A DNA stretch of 64,000 bases from the NCBI GenBank assembly GCA_022486585.1, contig JAKVKI010000007.1, forward strand, positions 1 to 64,000, given 5' to 3'. Every line of letters starts with the position of its first letter. The stretch's first letter is position 1. The notes under the pieces are model-generated. The model was given only the letters and a program-made list of their open reading frames with translations. It did not search any database and was not told where the DNA came from. Position numbers and translations under genes: made by a program. This document shows, piece by piece, positions 36,075-45,021 of this stretch. The stretch is from Megasphaera sp. (GTDB lineage: Bacteria > Bacillota > Negativicutes > Veillonellales > Megasphaeraceae).

Positions 36075-36516
36075 GAAGGTCTTAGAAGGACTCAGTGCAG
36101 AACAGAGGCGGATGTATCAGATATTTGAACGAATTTATAAGAACACACCCTACTTTAGAAACATGCCATGTACTATTGAAGATTTGAATGAAGGGCATGT
36201 GTGTCTGAGTTTCGATGTGAAGCCAGAATTATGTAACTATCGGGGCATTGCCTCTGGTGGTGTTTTGGCCGCTTTTTGCGATACCTTAATGGGCTGGGCC
36301 AGTCGCACCTTGGGATACCAGGTGACGACATTGGAAATCAATATGAACTACATCCGCCAGGTCGCAAAGGGACAACATATTATTGGTTTGGGAGAAGTTA
36401 TCCATCATGGTGGCAGAACGGTTGTCGTTTCTTGTGAGCTATATGATGAAGAAGGCAATATCGTAGTCAAAGGGCGATCATCGTTTTACATTTTGAAGAA
36501 ATTAGAATTAGATTGA
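36067..36516 (+). CDS. hotdog-fold thioesterase, PaaI family (second copy)
   Basis: A 149-residue hotdog domain, paralogous to the preceding gene. Shared features: YRGIASGGVLAAFCDTLMGW near residue 58 and LEINMNYIRQV near residue 93. AAGGAG is spaced 9 bp from ATG 36067 but abuts ATG 36058, so 36067 is preferred. Together with the acyl-CoA dehydrogenase that follows, the pair suggests a shared role in CoA-thioester metabolism. Confidence 0.88.
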   Translation: MDKKVLEGLSAEQRRMYQIFERIYKNTPYFRNMPCTIEDLNEGHVCLSFDVKPELCNYRGIASGGVLAAFCDTLMGWASRTLGYQVTTLEINMNYIRQVAKGQHIIGLGEVIHHGGRTVVVSCELYDEEGNIVVKGRSSFYILKKLELD

Positions 36517-36538
36517 ATGGAAGGTTGGGTATTAGAAT

Positions 36539-37678
36539 ATGGATTTTGCTTATAACGACGAACAGAAAGAAATCATCCGGGTCGTACGTGAGTTAGTAGA
36601 AAAAGAAATTGTACCCTATACCAGGGAAATGGATGAAACGGGAAAACTTCATGAAGGTTTGCTCAGTAAATTAGCGGCGCAAGGTCTCCTTGGCGTAGCG
36701 ATTCCAGAAGAATTTGGCGGCATTGGTTTAGATGCAGTTACTATTGGTGCTATTTACGAAGAATTAGCAAAAGGCTGTGCTGGTGTGGCAACGACTGTTG
36801 CTGCTAATGCACTGGCATCCTATCCTGTCATCATTTCAGGCAATGACGATCAGAAGAAACGCTATTTTGATATTATCAACAAAGATAGCTTAGCAGCTTT
36901 TGCGCTGACAGAACCGGGTACAGGTTCCGATGCAGGTTCCGTATCGACACGGGCCGTCAAAACTGCAGATGGTAAAGGATACATGCTCAACGGTACGAAA
37001 TGTTTCATCACGAACGGGGCACTTGCTGAAGTATTCGTCGTATTTGCCAATACACGTAAGACCGGTGGCATCCGGGGCCTTACTGCGTTCATCGTTCGCA
37101 AAGGGACACCGGGGTTCACTGTAGGCAAAGCAGAAAATAAAATGGGTATTCGTGCATCGAATACGACAGAACTTATTTTCCAGGATTGCTATGTTCCCAA
37201 AGAAAATAGATTGGGCCGTGAAGGCCATGGGTTCCGTATCGCCATGGATACTCTCGATGCAGCTCGTCCCTTTGTAGGCGCTGTATCAGTCGGCATTGCT
37301 GAAGCAGCATTCCAGGCTTGCTGCGAATATGCGAAAGTGCGCGTTCAATTCGGTAAGCCTATTGCGTCCTTTGAAATGGTCCAGAGTATGATCGCTGATA
37401 TGGCTATGCAAGTTGCAGGTGCACGCCTTTTGGTGCAGCATGCTTGCTGGATGAAAGACCAGGGTATGGAATTCAGTAAAGAAGCAGCAATAGCTAAATG
37501 TAACGCTTCTGATGTTGCCATGAATGTGACGACGAATGCTGTACAGGTCATGGGCGGCTATGGCTATATCAAAGAGTATCCCGTTGAAAAATATATGCGC
37601 GATGCTAAAATCATGCAGATTTATGAAGGCACGAACCAAATCCAACGGCTGGTCATTGCTAATAAGACGTTGTATTAA
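36539..37678 (+). CDS. acyl-CoA dehydrogenase (short-chain type)
   Basis: A 379-residue FAD flavoprotein with the standard length for butyryl/short-chain acyl-CoA dehydrogenases. AFALTEPGTGSDAGSV (FAD/CoA site) is near residue 120, ITNGALAEVFVVFA near residue 155, and the catalytic glutamate is in QIYEGTNQIQRL near residue 361. It oxidises acyl-CoA at C2-C3 or, with an electron-transferring flavoprotein, reduces enoyl-CoA. No etfAB lies beside it. Its N-terminus differs from the well-known Megasphaera butyryl-CoA dehydrogenase, so it is probably a paralogue of other chain length or branching. Confidence 0.93.
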   Translation: MDFAYNDEQKEIIRVVRELVEKEIVPYTREMDETGKLHEGLLSKLAAQGLLGVAIPEEFGGIGLDAVTIGAIYEELAKGCAGVATTVAANALASYPVIISGNDDQKKRYFDIINKDSLAAFALTEPGTGSDAGSVSTRAVKTADGKGYMLNGTKCFITNGALAEVFVVFANTRKTGGIRGLTAFIVRKGTPGFTVGKAENKMGIRASNTTELIFQDCYVPKENRLGREGHGFRIAMDTLDAARPFVGAVSVGIAEAAFQACCEYAKVRVQFGKPIASFEMVQSMIADMAMQVAGARLLVQHACWMKDQGMEFSKEAAIAKCNASDVAMNVTTNAVQVMGGYGYIKEYPVEKYMRDAKIMQIYEGTNQIQRLVIANKTLY

Positions 37679-37734
37679 TAGGCTGTACGGAAGAGTAGTT
37701 GGACTGGATGCGCCGCATAGGCATGGGAATCGAC

Positions 37735-37764
37735 TTGCTTTTTTGTGCACAGTTGGTATATAAT
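37735..37764 (+). promoter_or_regulatory. promoter of the pheST T-box leader
   Basis: TTGCTT at 37735-37740 and TATAAT at 37759-37764 with an 18-bp spacer. The interval 37679-37734 after the acyl-CoA dehydrogenase holds nothing I recognise. Confidence 0.7.
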
Positions 37765-37769
37765 GAATA

Positions 37770-38009
37770 AAGTGTATGACAATACTACAGCGATGATGAA
37801 GAGAGCATAGGGCATGATGCCATGTACAGAAAACGCTGGCCACTGGCTGAGAGCCGCGTGATGACTGCTATATGCGTTCACTTTGGAGCTTTTTGCTGAA
37901 CCGAGTAGGCAAAACGGGAATTCCCGTTACAGAATGATAGAGATATAATTAGGGTGGTACCGCGAAATCAGACTTTCGCCCCTTTGGGGCGGGAGTCTAT
38001 TTTTTTGCA
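37770..38009 (+). promoter_or_regulatory. T-box leader, phenylalanine-specific
   Basis: A tRNA-sensing T-box before pheST. The Stem I elements GAAGAGAGCA (near 37798) and GGCTGAGAGCCGCG (near 37845) are followed by a specifier region, ATGCGTTCACTTTGGAGC, with TTC (Phe). The T-box itself, AGGGTGGTACCGCG, is at 37951-37964. The terminator GACTTTCGCCCC-TTT-GGGGCGGGAGTC with a T run ends near 38008. Uncharged tRNA-Phe should stabilise the antiterminator and raise synthetase expression. It explains most of the 369-bp gap before pheS. Confidence 0.93.
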
Positions 38010-38047
38010 GGTGAATCAGCTGCAAATATCTAGAGGAGGAAATAAGC

Positions 38048-39073
38048 ATGATCAGTGATAAGATTGAGGCAATGAAAGCGGCAGTAGATGAACAAATCGG
38101 CAAAAGTGAAGCACTCCAGGATGTTCAAGATATCCGCGTCAAATATTTAGGTAAAAAAGGCGAACTGACTTCTATTATGAAAGAACTCAAAAACCTTTCT
38201 AAAGAAGATCGACCGAAAGTAGGGCAGCTCGTCAACACGGCCCGTACGGTCATGGAAGAACATTTGAAGAGAAAAATGGAAGAATTGAAACAGCAGGCTT
38301 TGCATGCAAAAATCCAGTCGGAAAAGATTGACATCACTCTGCCTGGCCGTAAACCTATTATTGGACATGAACATCCCTTGCATCAGACCCGGCGGCTTAT
38401 GGAACAATCTTTCTTGAATATGGGATTTTCTATCGTCGATGGTCCTGATATCGAATCGGATTATTATAATTTCCAATGCTTAAACTTACCAGAAGATCAT
38501 CCGGCTCGGGATATGCAGGATTCTATGTATATTACAGAAAATATTTTGCTTCGTACCCATACGTCGCCGTTGGAAGCCAGAACTCTTCAGGCGCATAAAC
38601 CGAATGAACCGTTCAAAATCATTGCTCCTGGTAAAGTATACCGTTGTGACTATGATGCAACACATTCGCCGGTTTTCCATCAGATGGAAGGCATGATCGT
38701 CGATAAAAATATTCGTTTCTCTGATTTGAAGGGGATGCTCGAAGATTTCTTGCGCGATATTTTCGGACCGCAGACAAAGGTTCGTTTCCGTGCCAGTTAT
38801 TTCCCCTTTACAGAACCAAGTGCCGAAGTTGATATTTCATGTGTTATGTGTGGCGGTAAAGGCTGCCGTGTCTGCTCTCATACAGGCTGGCTGGAAATCC
38901 TCGGTTGCGGCATGACGAATCCGAATGTATTCCGCATGAGCGGCTATGATCCGGACCAAGTTACCGGGTTTGCTTTCGGTATGGGCGTCGAACGTATCGC
39001 CATGTTGAAATACGGCATCGATGATTTACGGTTATTCTATGAAGATGATATGCGGTTCTTGAATCAGTTCTAG
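38048..39073 (+). CDS. pheS: phenylalanine--tRNA ligase alpha subunit
   Basis: A 341-residue class II synthetase catalytic subunit. The N-terminal coiled-coil (residues 1-85) binds tRNA. Class II motif 2 ([20 protein letters not shown] near residue 190) and motif 3 ([18 protein letters not shown] near residue 310) are both present. Cys pairs in [14 protein letters not shown] near residue 265 may bind zinc. It forms an alpha2-beta2 tetramer with PheT, encoded 14 bp downstream. T-box controlled. Confidence 0.97.
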   Translation: MISDKIEAMKAAVDEQIGKSEALQDVQDIRVKYLGKKGELTSIMKELKNLSKEDRPKVGQLVNTARTVMEEHLKRKMEELKQQALHAKIQSEKIDITLPGRKPIIGHEHPLHQTRRLMEQSFLNMGFSIVDGPDIESDYYNFQCLNLPEDHPARDMQDSMYITENILLRTHTSPLEARTLQAHKPNEPFKIIAPGKVYRCDYDATHSPVFHQMEGMIVDKNIRFSDLKGMLEDFLRDIFGPQTKVRFRASYFPFTEPSAEVDISCVMCGGKGCRVCSHTGWLEILGCGMTNPNVFRMSGYDPDQVTGFAFGMGVERIAMLKYGIDDLRLFYEDDMRFLNQF

Positions 39074-39087
39074 GAGGTACGATCACT

Positions 39088-41514
39088 ATGAAAAGTTCGT
39101 TAAAATGGATGCAGGATTATGTACATGTAGACATGACACAGGATCCGCAAAAATTTGCAGATACATTGACTATTGCCGGTATTCCTGTGGAACAAGTGGA
39201 ATATTGGGGTGACGAAATCAAAAAAGTCATTACCGGTAAAATCCTGAAAATCGATAAACATCCTGATGCAGATAAACTTGTTATTTGCCAAATCGATACA
39301 GGAGATGAACAGCTTCAAATCGTTACGGGAGCGTCTAATGTCCGCGAAGGCCAAATCGTTCCAGTAGCTGTCCACGGCGCTCATCTTCCTGGAGGCGTCA
39401 AAATCAAAAAATCGAAATTGCGTGGCGTGCCGTCTAATGGTATGCTTTGTTCGGCTCATGAACTAGGTTTTGATGACAGTGTGCTTTTGCCGGAAGAACG
39501 GGAAGGCATATGGATCCTGCCAGCAGATACGCCTGTCGGTGTCGATGCAGCAGATTATTTGGATGCTCGCGATGTCGTGTATGAATATGAATTGACACCG
39601 AACCGTGGTGATTGCTTCAGCATGGTTGGCTTGAGCCGTGAATTTGCAGCTCTCAGTGGCCAGCAGGCTGCCTATCCGGATATTACTGTCGATGAATGCG
39701 GTGAATCTATTAGTGGCAAGGTGAAAGTATCTATTGAAGATGAAGAATTATGCAGTCGCTATACAGCACGCCTGCTGGTCAACGTCACTATCGGCAAATC
39801 ACCGTTGTGGATGCAGCAGCGTCTGCGCAAGTCCGGCATTCGTCCGATCAATAATGTTGTTGACGTTACCAACTATGTCATGATCGAATTGGGCATCCCT
39901 CTTCATGCCTATGATTATGATAAGGTAGAAGGGCATCACCTCATAGCTCGTCGTGCTAAAGAAGGGGAAGGTATTACGACGCTGGATGATGTAAAACGGA
40001 CGTTGACGAAGGATATGCTGGTTATTGCAGATGCCAAGACGCCCTGTTGCATTGCCGGTATTATGGGTGGTATGAATTCAGAAGTTACTGTCAACACACA
40101 TACGGTTATTTTGGAATGTGCCTCCTTCAAGGGTTCTAATATACGGCACACTGGTCGTTCGCTAGGGCTGCGTTCTGAAGCATCAGGCCGCTTTGAACGG
40201 GGATTGGATGCAGAAAGCTGCATTCATTCTTTAGACCGTTGCGCACAATTACTGCAACAAATGGACGCTTGTGAAGTTGCCCAGGGGATCGTCGATGTGT
40301 ATCCTCATCCGCAGGAAACAACGACGATTTCATTTACGGCAGCACAGATCAATGCCTTTTTAGGAACAGAAATAGCAGAAGCTGATATGGTATCGTTGCT
40401 CCAGACGTTACAATTCCAGATAAAAAAAGACGGCGATGTTTTGACGGCAGTCGTCCCGTCCTATCGCGGTGACTGCACAGAAATGCCGGATATTGCTGAA
40501 GAAGTAGCCCGTATATATGGCTATGAAAACATTCCATCGACTCGTCCGTGGAGTAATATTTCTAAAGGCGAAGCAGGATATCGCCATGAAATCGGCGAAC
40601 GGATTTCAGCTATCCTCAGCAGCGGCGGTCTTAATGAAACCGTTACGTTCAGTTTCATGAATACAGACTCTTTGAAAAAGCTGTTGTTCCCGGAAACGGA
40701 TCCACTGTACAAAGCAGTACCAATCCTGAATCCTATTACAGAAGAATTTCCGCTTATGCGGACGACGCTTATTCCGTCCCTCATGGATGCGCTAGTACGT
40801 AATCAGGCTGTAAAGAACCCTTCTGTAGGCATGTATGAAATCGCACCAGTTTATTTCCCTAAAGCTCTTCCAATAACAGAATTACCTGATCAAGAATATC
40901 ATGTTGCCGGTTTGCTTTATGGCCGGCGTACAGCAGGTCAGTGGCCGGCTAGCAGTGAAAATTATGATTTCTATGATGTCAAAGGGCTGGTAGAAGCGGT
41001 ATTAGACGGCCTGGGTATCCAAGCGGATCTGGAAGCTTCTACGTATGCACCGCTCCATCCGGGCAAAGCAGCACAGTACGTTAAAAACGGTGAAGTCCTT
41101 TGCCAATTTGGCGAGATCCACCCGGAAGTGATCGATAATTATGATATAGCAGGTCCGGTGTATGTCTTCGAAATGAATTTGAAGCATATATTGCCGTTAG
41201 TCAATCTCATACCAGATTATCACAAGGTTGCTAAATTCCCGGCTATTAGTCGTGACTTGGCATTCCTGGCACCGGTTCAGACTCAAAATGCGGATATTGT
41301 TGCTGTCCTTCGTGAAGATGGCGGCAAATATCTGGAAGCAGTACATCTGTTTGATATGTACCAAGGTAAGCAGGTACCGCGCGGCTTTAAGAGCCTGGCA
41401 TATTCTCTCTTGTTCCGGTCTGATGAAGGAACCCTGACCGATGGAGATATTGAGGAATCGATCAATATGATTATCAAGGATCTCAAAGATAAACTGGATT
41501 GCGAATTGCGATAG
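39088..41514 (+). CDS. pheT: phenylalanine--tRNA ligase beta subunit
   Basis: An 808-residue subunit with the full domain set: N-terminal EMAP/OB tRNA-binding domain (GKILKIDKHPDADKLVICQ near residue 50), B3/B4 editing domain, B5, the catalytic-like core, and C-terminal FDX-ACB anticodon-binding domain (KFPAISRDLAFLAP near residue 716). It contributes tRNA binding and hydrolysis of Tyr-tRNA-Phe. AGGAGG precedes the ATG at 39088. Confidence 0.97.
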   Translation: MKSSLKWMQDYVHVDMTQDPQKFADTLTIAGIPVEQVEYWGDEIKKVITGKILKIDKHPDADKLVICQIDTGDEQLQIVTGASNVREGQIVPVAVHGAHLPGGVKIKKSKLRGVPSNGMLCSAHELGFDDSVLLPEEREGIWILPADTPVGVDAADYLDARDVVYEYELTPNRGDCFSMVGLSREFAALSGQQAAYPDITVDECGESISGKVKVSIEDEELCSRYTARLLVNVTIGKSPLWMQQRLRKSGIRPINNVVDVTNYVMIELGIPLHAYDYDKVEGHHLIARRAKEGEGITTLDDVKRTLTKDMLVIADAKTPCCIAGIMGGMNSEVTVNTHTVILECASFKGSNIRHTGRSLGLRSEASGRFERGLDAESCIHSLDRCAQLLQQMDACEVAQGIVDVYPHPQETTTISFTAAQINAFLGTEIAEADMVSLLQTLQFQIKKDGDVLTAVVPSYRGDCTEMPDIAEEVARIYGYENIPSTRPWSNISKGEAGYRHEIGERISAILSSGGLNETVTFSFMNTDSLKKLLFPETDPLYKAVPILNPITEEFPLMRTTLIPSLMDALVRNQAVKNPSVGMYEIAPVYFPKALPITELPDQEYHVAGLLYGRRTAGQWPASSENYDFYDVKGLVEAVLDGLGIQADLEASTYAPLHPGKAAQYVKNGEVLCQFGEIHPEVIDNYDIAGPVYVFEMNLKHILPLVNLIPDYHKVAKFPAISRDLAFLAPVQTQNADIVAVLREDGGKYLEAVHLFDMYQGKQVPRGFKSLAYSLLFRSDEGTLTDGDIEESINMIIKDLKDKLDCELR

Positions 41515-41579
41515 AAATATAGTTTTGTGTAAGAAAATGGGCAGGGGGCGGCCGTAAGGCTACCCCTTGCTAATTCCGT

Positions 41580-41618
41580 ACAAGGGGAAAATCCCATATT
41601 CCCCTAGGATTTTATTGT
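41580..41618 (+). terminator. probable terminator of pheST
   Basis: AGGGGAA and TTCCCCT form a 7-bp stem, followed by a moderately T-rich stretch. A second hairpin just upstream (GCAGGGGGCGGCC paired with GGCTACCCCTTGC, near 41540-41570) may assist. The T run is weak, so this is only likely. Confidence 0.5.
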
Positions 41619-41643
41619 AAATATTGTGAATTTATGTTATGAT
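41615..41643 (+). promoter_or_regulatory. promoter of tig
   Basis: TTGTAA at 41615-41620 and TATGAT at 41638-41643 with a 17-bp spacer, in an A/T-rich region 68 bp before tig. Confidence 0.65.
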
Positions 41644-41710
41644 TTAGAACGTAATATGGTATTTTAGAGATAATATAGGGCCAAGAGCCCATAAGGAGGA
41701 CATAGTTAGA

Positions 41711-43069
41711 ATGAACGTAACAGTAAACGAAGTAGACCAGTATAAAGTAACCCTGCACATTGAAGTACCTGCGAAGGATGCTTCCAAACAGGCCGTTGCC
41801 GCTTGCAAGAACCTGGCAAACCGCGTCAATATCCCGGGCTTCCGTAAGGGCAAAGCGCCCCGCATGGTATTGGAAAGCTTCTTAGGCAAAGATGCAGTTA
41901 AACAGGAAGTTTTTGATGCCATTGCTAATAAAGCATATAGCGATGCATTAAAAGAAAAGGAAATCATTCCTGTTACAGATCCGGAACTTAAAGTCATTTC
42001 TGATGAAAAAGGTAAAGATGTCGTATTTGAAGCTACCGTTACTAAAAAACCGATCGTTGTATTAGGGGAATATAAAGGTATCAAAGTAGCTAAAGATACA
42101 GTTACTGTCAGTGATGAAGATGTCTCCAAGGAATTGGCTAATCTCCAGAAACAACATTCTAAACTCACCGTAGCTCCTGAAGGTGCTGAAATCGGAAACG
42201 ATGATTTTGCAGTCATCGATTTCAAGGGCAGCATTGACGGTGTTCCTTTTGAAGGCGGCGAAGGTAAATCCTACCCTCTCCAAATTGGTTCGGGCAGTTT
42301 CATTCCTGGCTTTGAAGAACAGCTTATAGGCAGCAAAGCAGGCGATGAAAAAGAAGTTACTGTCACGTTCCCTGAAGATTATTTTGAAAAGAAACTGGCT
42401 GGCAAAGAAGCTGTTTTTGCTGTCAAAGTAAACGACGTAAAACGCAGCGAATTACCGGCTATTAACGATGAATTTGCAAAAGAAGCAGGCAAATTCGACA
42501 GTGTAGATGAACTTAAAGCAGATATCCGTAAACGTCTCGAATCACGGGCTTCTTTACAGGCACTGGAAAAATATAACGGCGAAGTATTGAAGACCGTTGT
42601 AGATAACGCTGAAACAGATATCCCGCAGGTCATGATCGATGATAAAGTTGATCAGATGATTGAAGAATTGTCCATGAAATTGGAAACACAGCGTATGACT
42701 ATGGATGATTATCTGAAATATATGAATCAGGACATGGATAAATTGAAGGAACACTATGCTGCTCCGGCTAAAGAAAATGTCAAGATGGATTTGGTCCTTG
42801 AAGCCGTTGCTAAGGCAGAAGATATCGAAGTAAAAGATATCGATCTCCAGGCTGAAATCATTACAATGGCACAGAACTTCGGTGCTGATCCCAAAGAAGT
42901 ATATAAGATTATTTTGAAAGAACATCGCGTTCCGATGCTCGTTCAGTCTGTCGGCCGCAAGAAAGCAGCCAGCTTTGTGCTGAGCAATGCTGTCGATACG
43001 AACGAAGCAGCTAAAGCTGATGAACCCAAGGCAGAACAGGTGAAAGCTGAAGAAAAGCCGGAAGCGTAA
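41711..43069 (+). CDS. tig: trigger factor, ribosome-bound peptidyl-prolyl isomerase chaperone
   Basis: A 452-residue chaperone. The ribosome-binding signature GFRKGKAPRMVLE is near residues 44-56, the FKBP domain (DDFAVIDFKGSIDGVPFEGG) near residue 165, and a long helical C-terminal cradle completes it. The tail is Lys/Glu/Ala-rich (KADEPKAEQVKAEEKPEA), longer than needed for the fold and probably disordered. It starts the tig-clpP-clpX set with AGGAGG 8-13 bp before the ATG at 41711. Confidence 0.97.
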   Translation: MNVTVNEVDQYKVTLHIEVPAKDASKQAVAACKNLANRVNIPGFRKGKAPRMVLESFLGKDAVKQEVFDAIANKAYSDALKEKEIIPVTDPELKVISDEKGKDVVFEATVTKKPIVVLGEYKGIKVAKDTVTVSDEDVSKELANLQKQHSKLTVAPEGAEIGNDDFAVIDFKGSIDGVPFEGGEGKSYPLQIGSGSFIPGFEEQLIGSKAGDEKEVTVTFPEDYFEKKLAGKEAVFAVKVNDVKRSELPAINDEFAKEAGKFDSVDELKADIRKRLESRASLQALEKYNGEVLKTVVDNAETDIPQVMIDDKVDQMIEELSMKLETQRMTMDDYLKYMNQDMDKLKEHYAAPAKENVKMDLVLEAVAKAEDIEVKDIDLQAEIITMAQNFGADPKEVYKIILKEHRVPMLVQSVGRKKAASFVLSNAVDTNEAAKADEPKAEQVKAEEKPEA

Positions 43070-43090
43070 GTCCTGTCCGGAGGTGTTTAT

Positions 43091-43693
43091 ATGAGTATGT
43101 ATGTTCCTATGGTTGTCGAACAGACGACGCAAGGTGAACGGAGCTATGACATTTATTCCCGTCTGTTGAAAGACCGCATTGTTTTCCTCGGCGGCCCTAT
43201 TGAAGATACGACGGCGAACATCATTACAGCTCAGCTTTTATTCCTTGAAGCGGAAAATCCTGATAAGGATATCCATTTATACATTAATAGCCCCGGCGGT
43301 GTCGTTACTGCCGGTATGGCTATTTACGACACAATGCAGTACATCAAACCTGATGTATCGACGATTTGTGTCGGATCAGCAGCCAGTATGGCGTCATTAT
43401 TGCTGACTGCCGGTGCGAAAGGCAAACGATTTGCGCTGCCTCATTCCCAGGTCATGATTCATCAGCCTTTAGGCGGTGTTCAGGGCCAGGCGACAGAAAT
43501 AGAAATTCATGCCAGGGAAATCTTGCGTATGCGCAAAGAATTAAATGGTTTATTATCGAAGCACACCGGCCAGCCTATGGATGTTATTCAGAAGGATACA
43601 GAACGGGATAATTTTATGACAGCCGATGAAGCAAAAGCATATGGCCTCATTGATGAAATCCTCACCCGCCCTCATGATGTAACGGCGAAATAG
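43091..43693 (+). CDS. clpP: ATP-dependent Clp protease proteolytic subunit
   Basis: A 200-residue serine protease forming two heptameric rings. The nucleophile lies in [15 protein letters not shown] near residue 100 and the catalytic His in [14 protein letters not shown] near residue 125. The catalytic Asp follows near residue 174. There is no propeptide-like extension. It partners with ClpX, encoded 21 bp downstream. Confidence 0.98.
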   Translation: MSMYVPMVVEQTTQGERSYDIYSRLLKDRIVFLGGPIEDTTANIITAQLLFLEAENPDKDIHLYINSPGGVVTAGMAIYDTMQYIKPDVSTICVGSAASMASLLLTAGAKGKRFALPHSQVMIHQPLGGVQGQATEIEIHAREILRMRKELNGLLSKHTGQPMDVIQKDTERDNFMTADEAKAYGLIDEILTRPHDVTAK

Positions 43694-43714
43694 GCAGGAC
43701 AGGAGGAAGATAGA

Positions 43715-44947
43715 GTGAACGATAAGAAAGATGAACCAAAATGCAGTTTCTGTGGTCGTCCGCAAAGTGAAGTAGGCAAACTGATTGCTGGCCCTGGCGT
43801 GTATATCTGTGATGAATGCATTTCCGTTGCCCAGCATATCATGACAGAGGAAGCCGTTGATGACTCTTCTGACTTTGAACTGAAAGAACTTCCGACACCA
43901 CATGAAATTAAAAAGACGTTAGATGAATATGTCATCGGCCAGGAAGGTGCTAAAAAAACCTTGTCCGTTGCCGTGTATAATCATTACAAACGATTGCAGA
44001 CGAACAGCATCGTTGAAGACGTAGAATTACAAAAATCAAATATTATCATGGTAGGTCCTACAGGCAGCGGCAAAACGTTGTTAGCGCAGACATTGGCCCG
44101 TCTTCTTGATGTGCCGTTTGCCATTGCCGATGCTACGAGTCTGACGGAAGCCGGCTATGTTGGAGAAGACGTAGAAAATTGTCTGCTCAAATTGATCCAG
44201 GCTGCCGACTATGATATTTCAAAAGCCGAACGAGGCATTATTTATATTGATGAAATCGATAAAATTGCCCGTAAGTCGGAAAATCCGTCTATTACGCGTG
44301 ATGTATCCGGTGAAGGTGTACAGCAGGCCTTGCTGAAAATCCTTGAAGGAACCGTTGCCGGCGTACCGCCTCAGGGCGGACGCAAGCATCCTCATCAAGA
44401 AATGCTGCAAATCGATACGACGAATATCCTGTTTATTTGCGGCGGTGCCTTCGATGGCATTGACAAGACAATTTTAAATCGTACGACAGATAAGAACATG
44501 GGCTTTGGCGCAGATATACACTCGAAAACGGAACAGTCGATGGAAACCCTTTTCAAAGAAATCATTCCAGCTGACTTACAGAAATTCGGTCTTATTCCAG
44601 AACTTGTAGGCCGTCTTCCTGTATTAGTAACGTTGAATCCGTTAGATGAAGAAGCAATGGTTCATATTTTGACAGAGCCGAAAAATGCCCTCGTCAAACA
44701 GTACCAAAAAATGCTTGAAATGGATGATGTAGAGTTATCCTTCCAGCCCGACGCGTTGCAGGCTATTGCCAAAGAAGCGTTGCGTCGCAATACGGGCGCT
44801 CGCGGGTTGCGCTCGATTATTGAACGAATTATGCTCGATGTCATGTTCGATGTACCGAGCCGCAAAGATGTGGCTAAATGCATTGTTACGGAAGACTGCG
44901 TTACAAAAGGCGCTGAACCGGAACTTGTATTGCAACAGGCAAAATGA
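43715..44947 (+). CDS. clpX: ATP-dependent Clp protease ATP-binding subunit ClpX
   Basis: A 410-residue AAA+ unfoldase that feeds ClpP. The N-terminal zinc domain has CSFCGRPQ (near residue 10) and CDECI (near residue 35). Walker A is [12 protein letters not shown] near residue 113, Walker B IIYIDEID near residue 174, and the pore loop GYVGEDV lies near residue 148. The ClpP-contact loop [11 protein letters not shown] is near residue 292. GTG start at 43715 after AGGAGG. A terminator follows, before lon. Confidence 0.97.
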   Translation: MNDKKDEPKCSFCGRPQSEVGKLIAGPGVYICDECISVAQHIMTEEAVDDSSDFELKELPTPHEIKKTLDEYVIGQEGAKKTLSVAVYNHYKRLQTNSIVEDVELQKSNIIMVGPTGSGKTLLAQTLARLLDVPFAIADATSLTEAGYVGEDVENCLLKLIQAADYDISKAERGIIYIDEIDKIARKSENPSITRDVSGEGVQQALLKILEGTVAGVPPQGGRKHPHQEMLQIDTTNILFICGGAFDGIDKTILNRTTDKNMGFGADIHSKTEQSMETLFKEIIPADLQKFGLIPELVGRLPVLVTLNPLDEEAMVHILTEPKNALVKQYQKMLEMDDVELSFQPDALQAIAKEALRRNTGARGLRSIIERIMLDVMFDVPSRKDVAKCIVTEDCVTKGAEPELVLQQAK

Positions 44948-44963
44948 TATAATGAAATATGAT

Positions 44964-45002
44964 AAAACTCATTTCTTGTTGTTAGAAATGAGTTTTATTT
45001 TT
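44964..45002 (+). terminator. intrinsic terminator between clpX and lon
   Basis: AAAACTCATTTCT pairs with AGAAATGAGTTTT (13 bp), followed by a T-rich tail. It lies only 20 bp before the lon start, so lon may be expressed by read-through; no clear promoter is seen in the gap. Confidence 0.82.
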
Positions 45003-45021
45003 AGCAAAGAAGGTGAATTCT

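Noticed and set aside
41515-41615. A riboswitch or ribosomal-protein leader between pheT and tig
   Set aside because: Two hairpins are visible, but no known aptamer motif was recognised; a terminator plus the tig promoter explains the interval.
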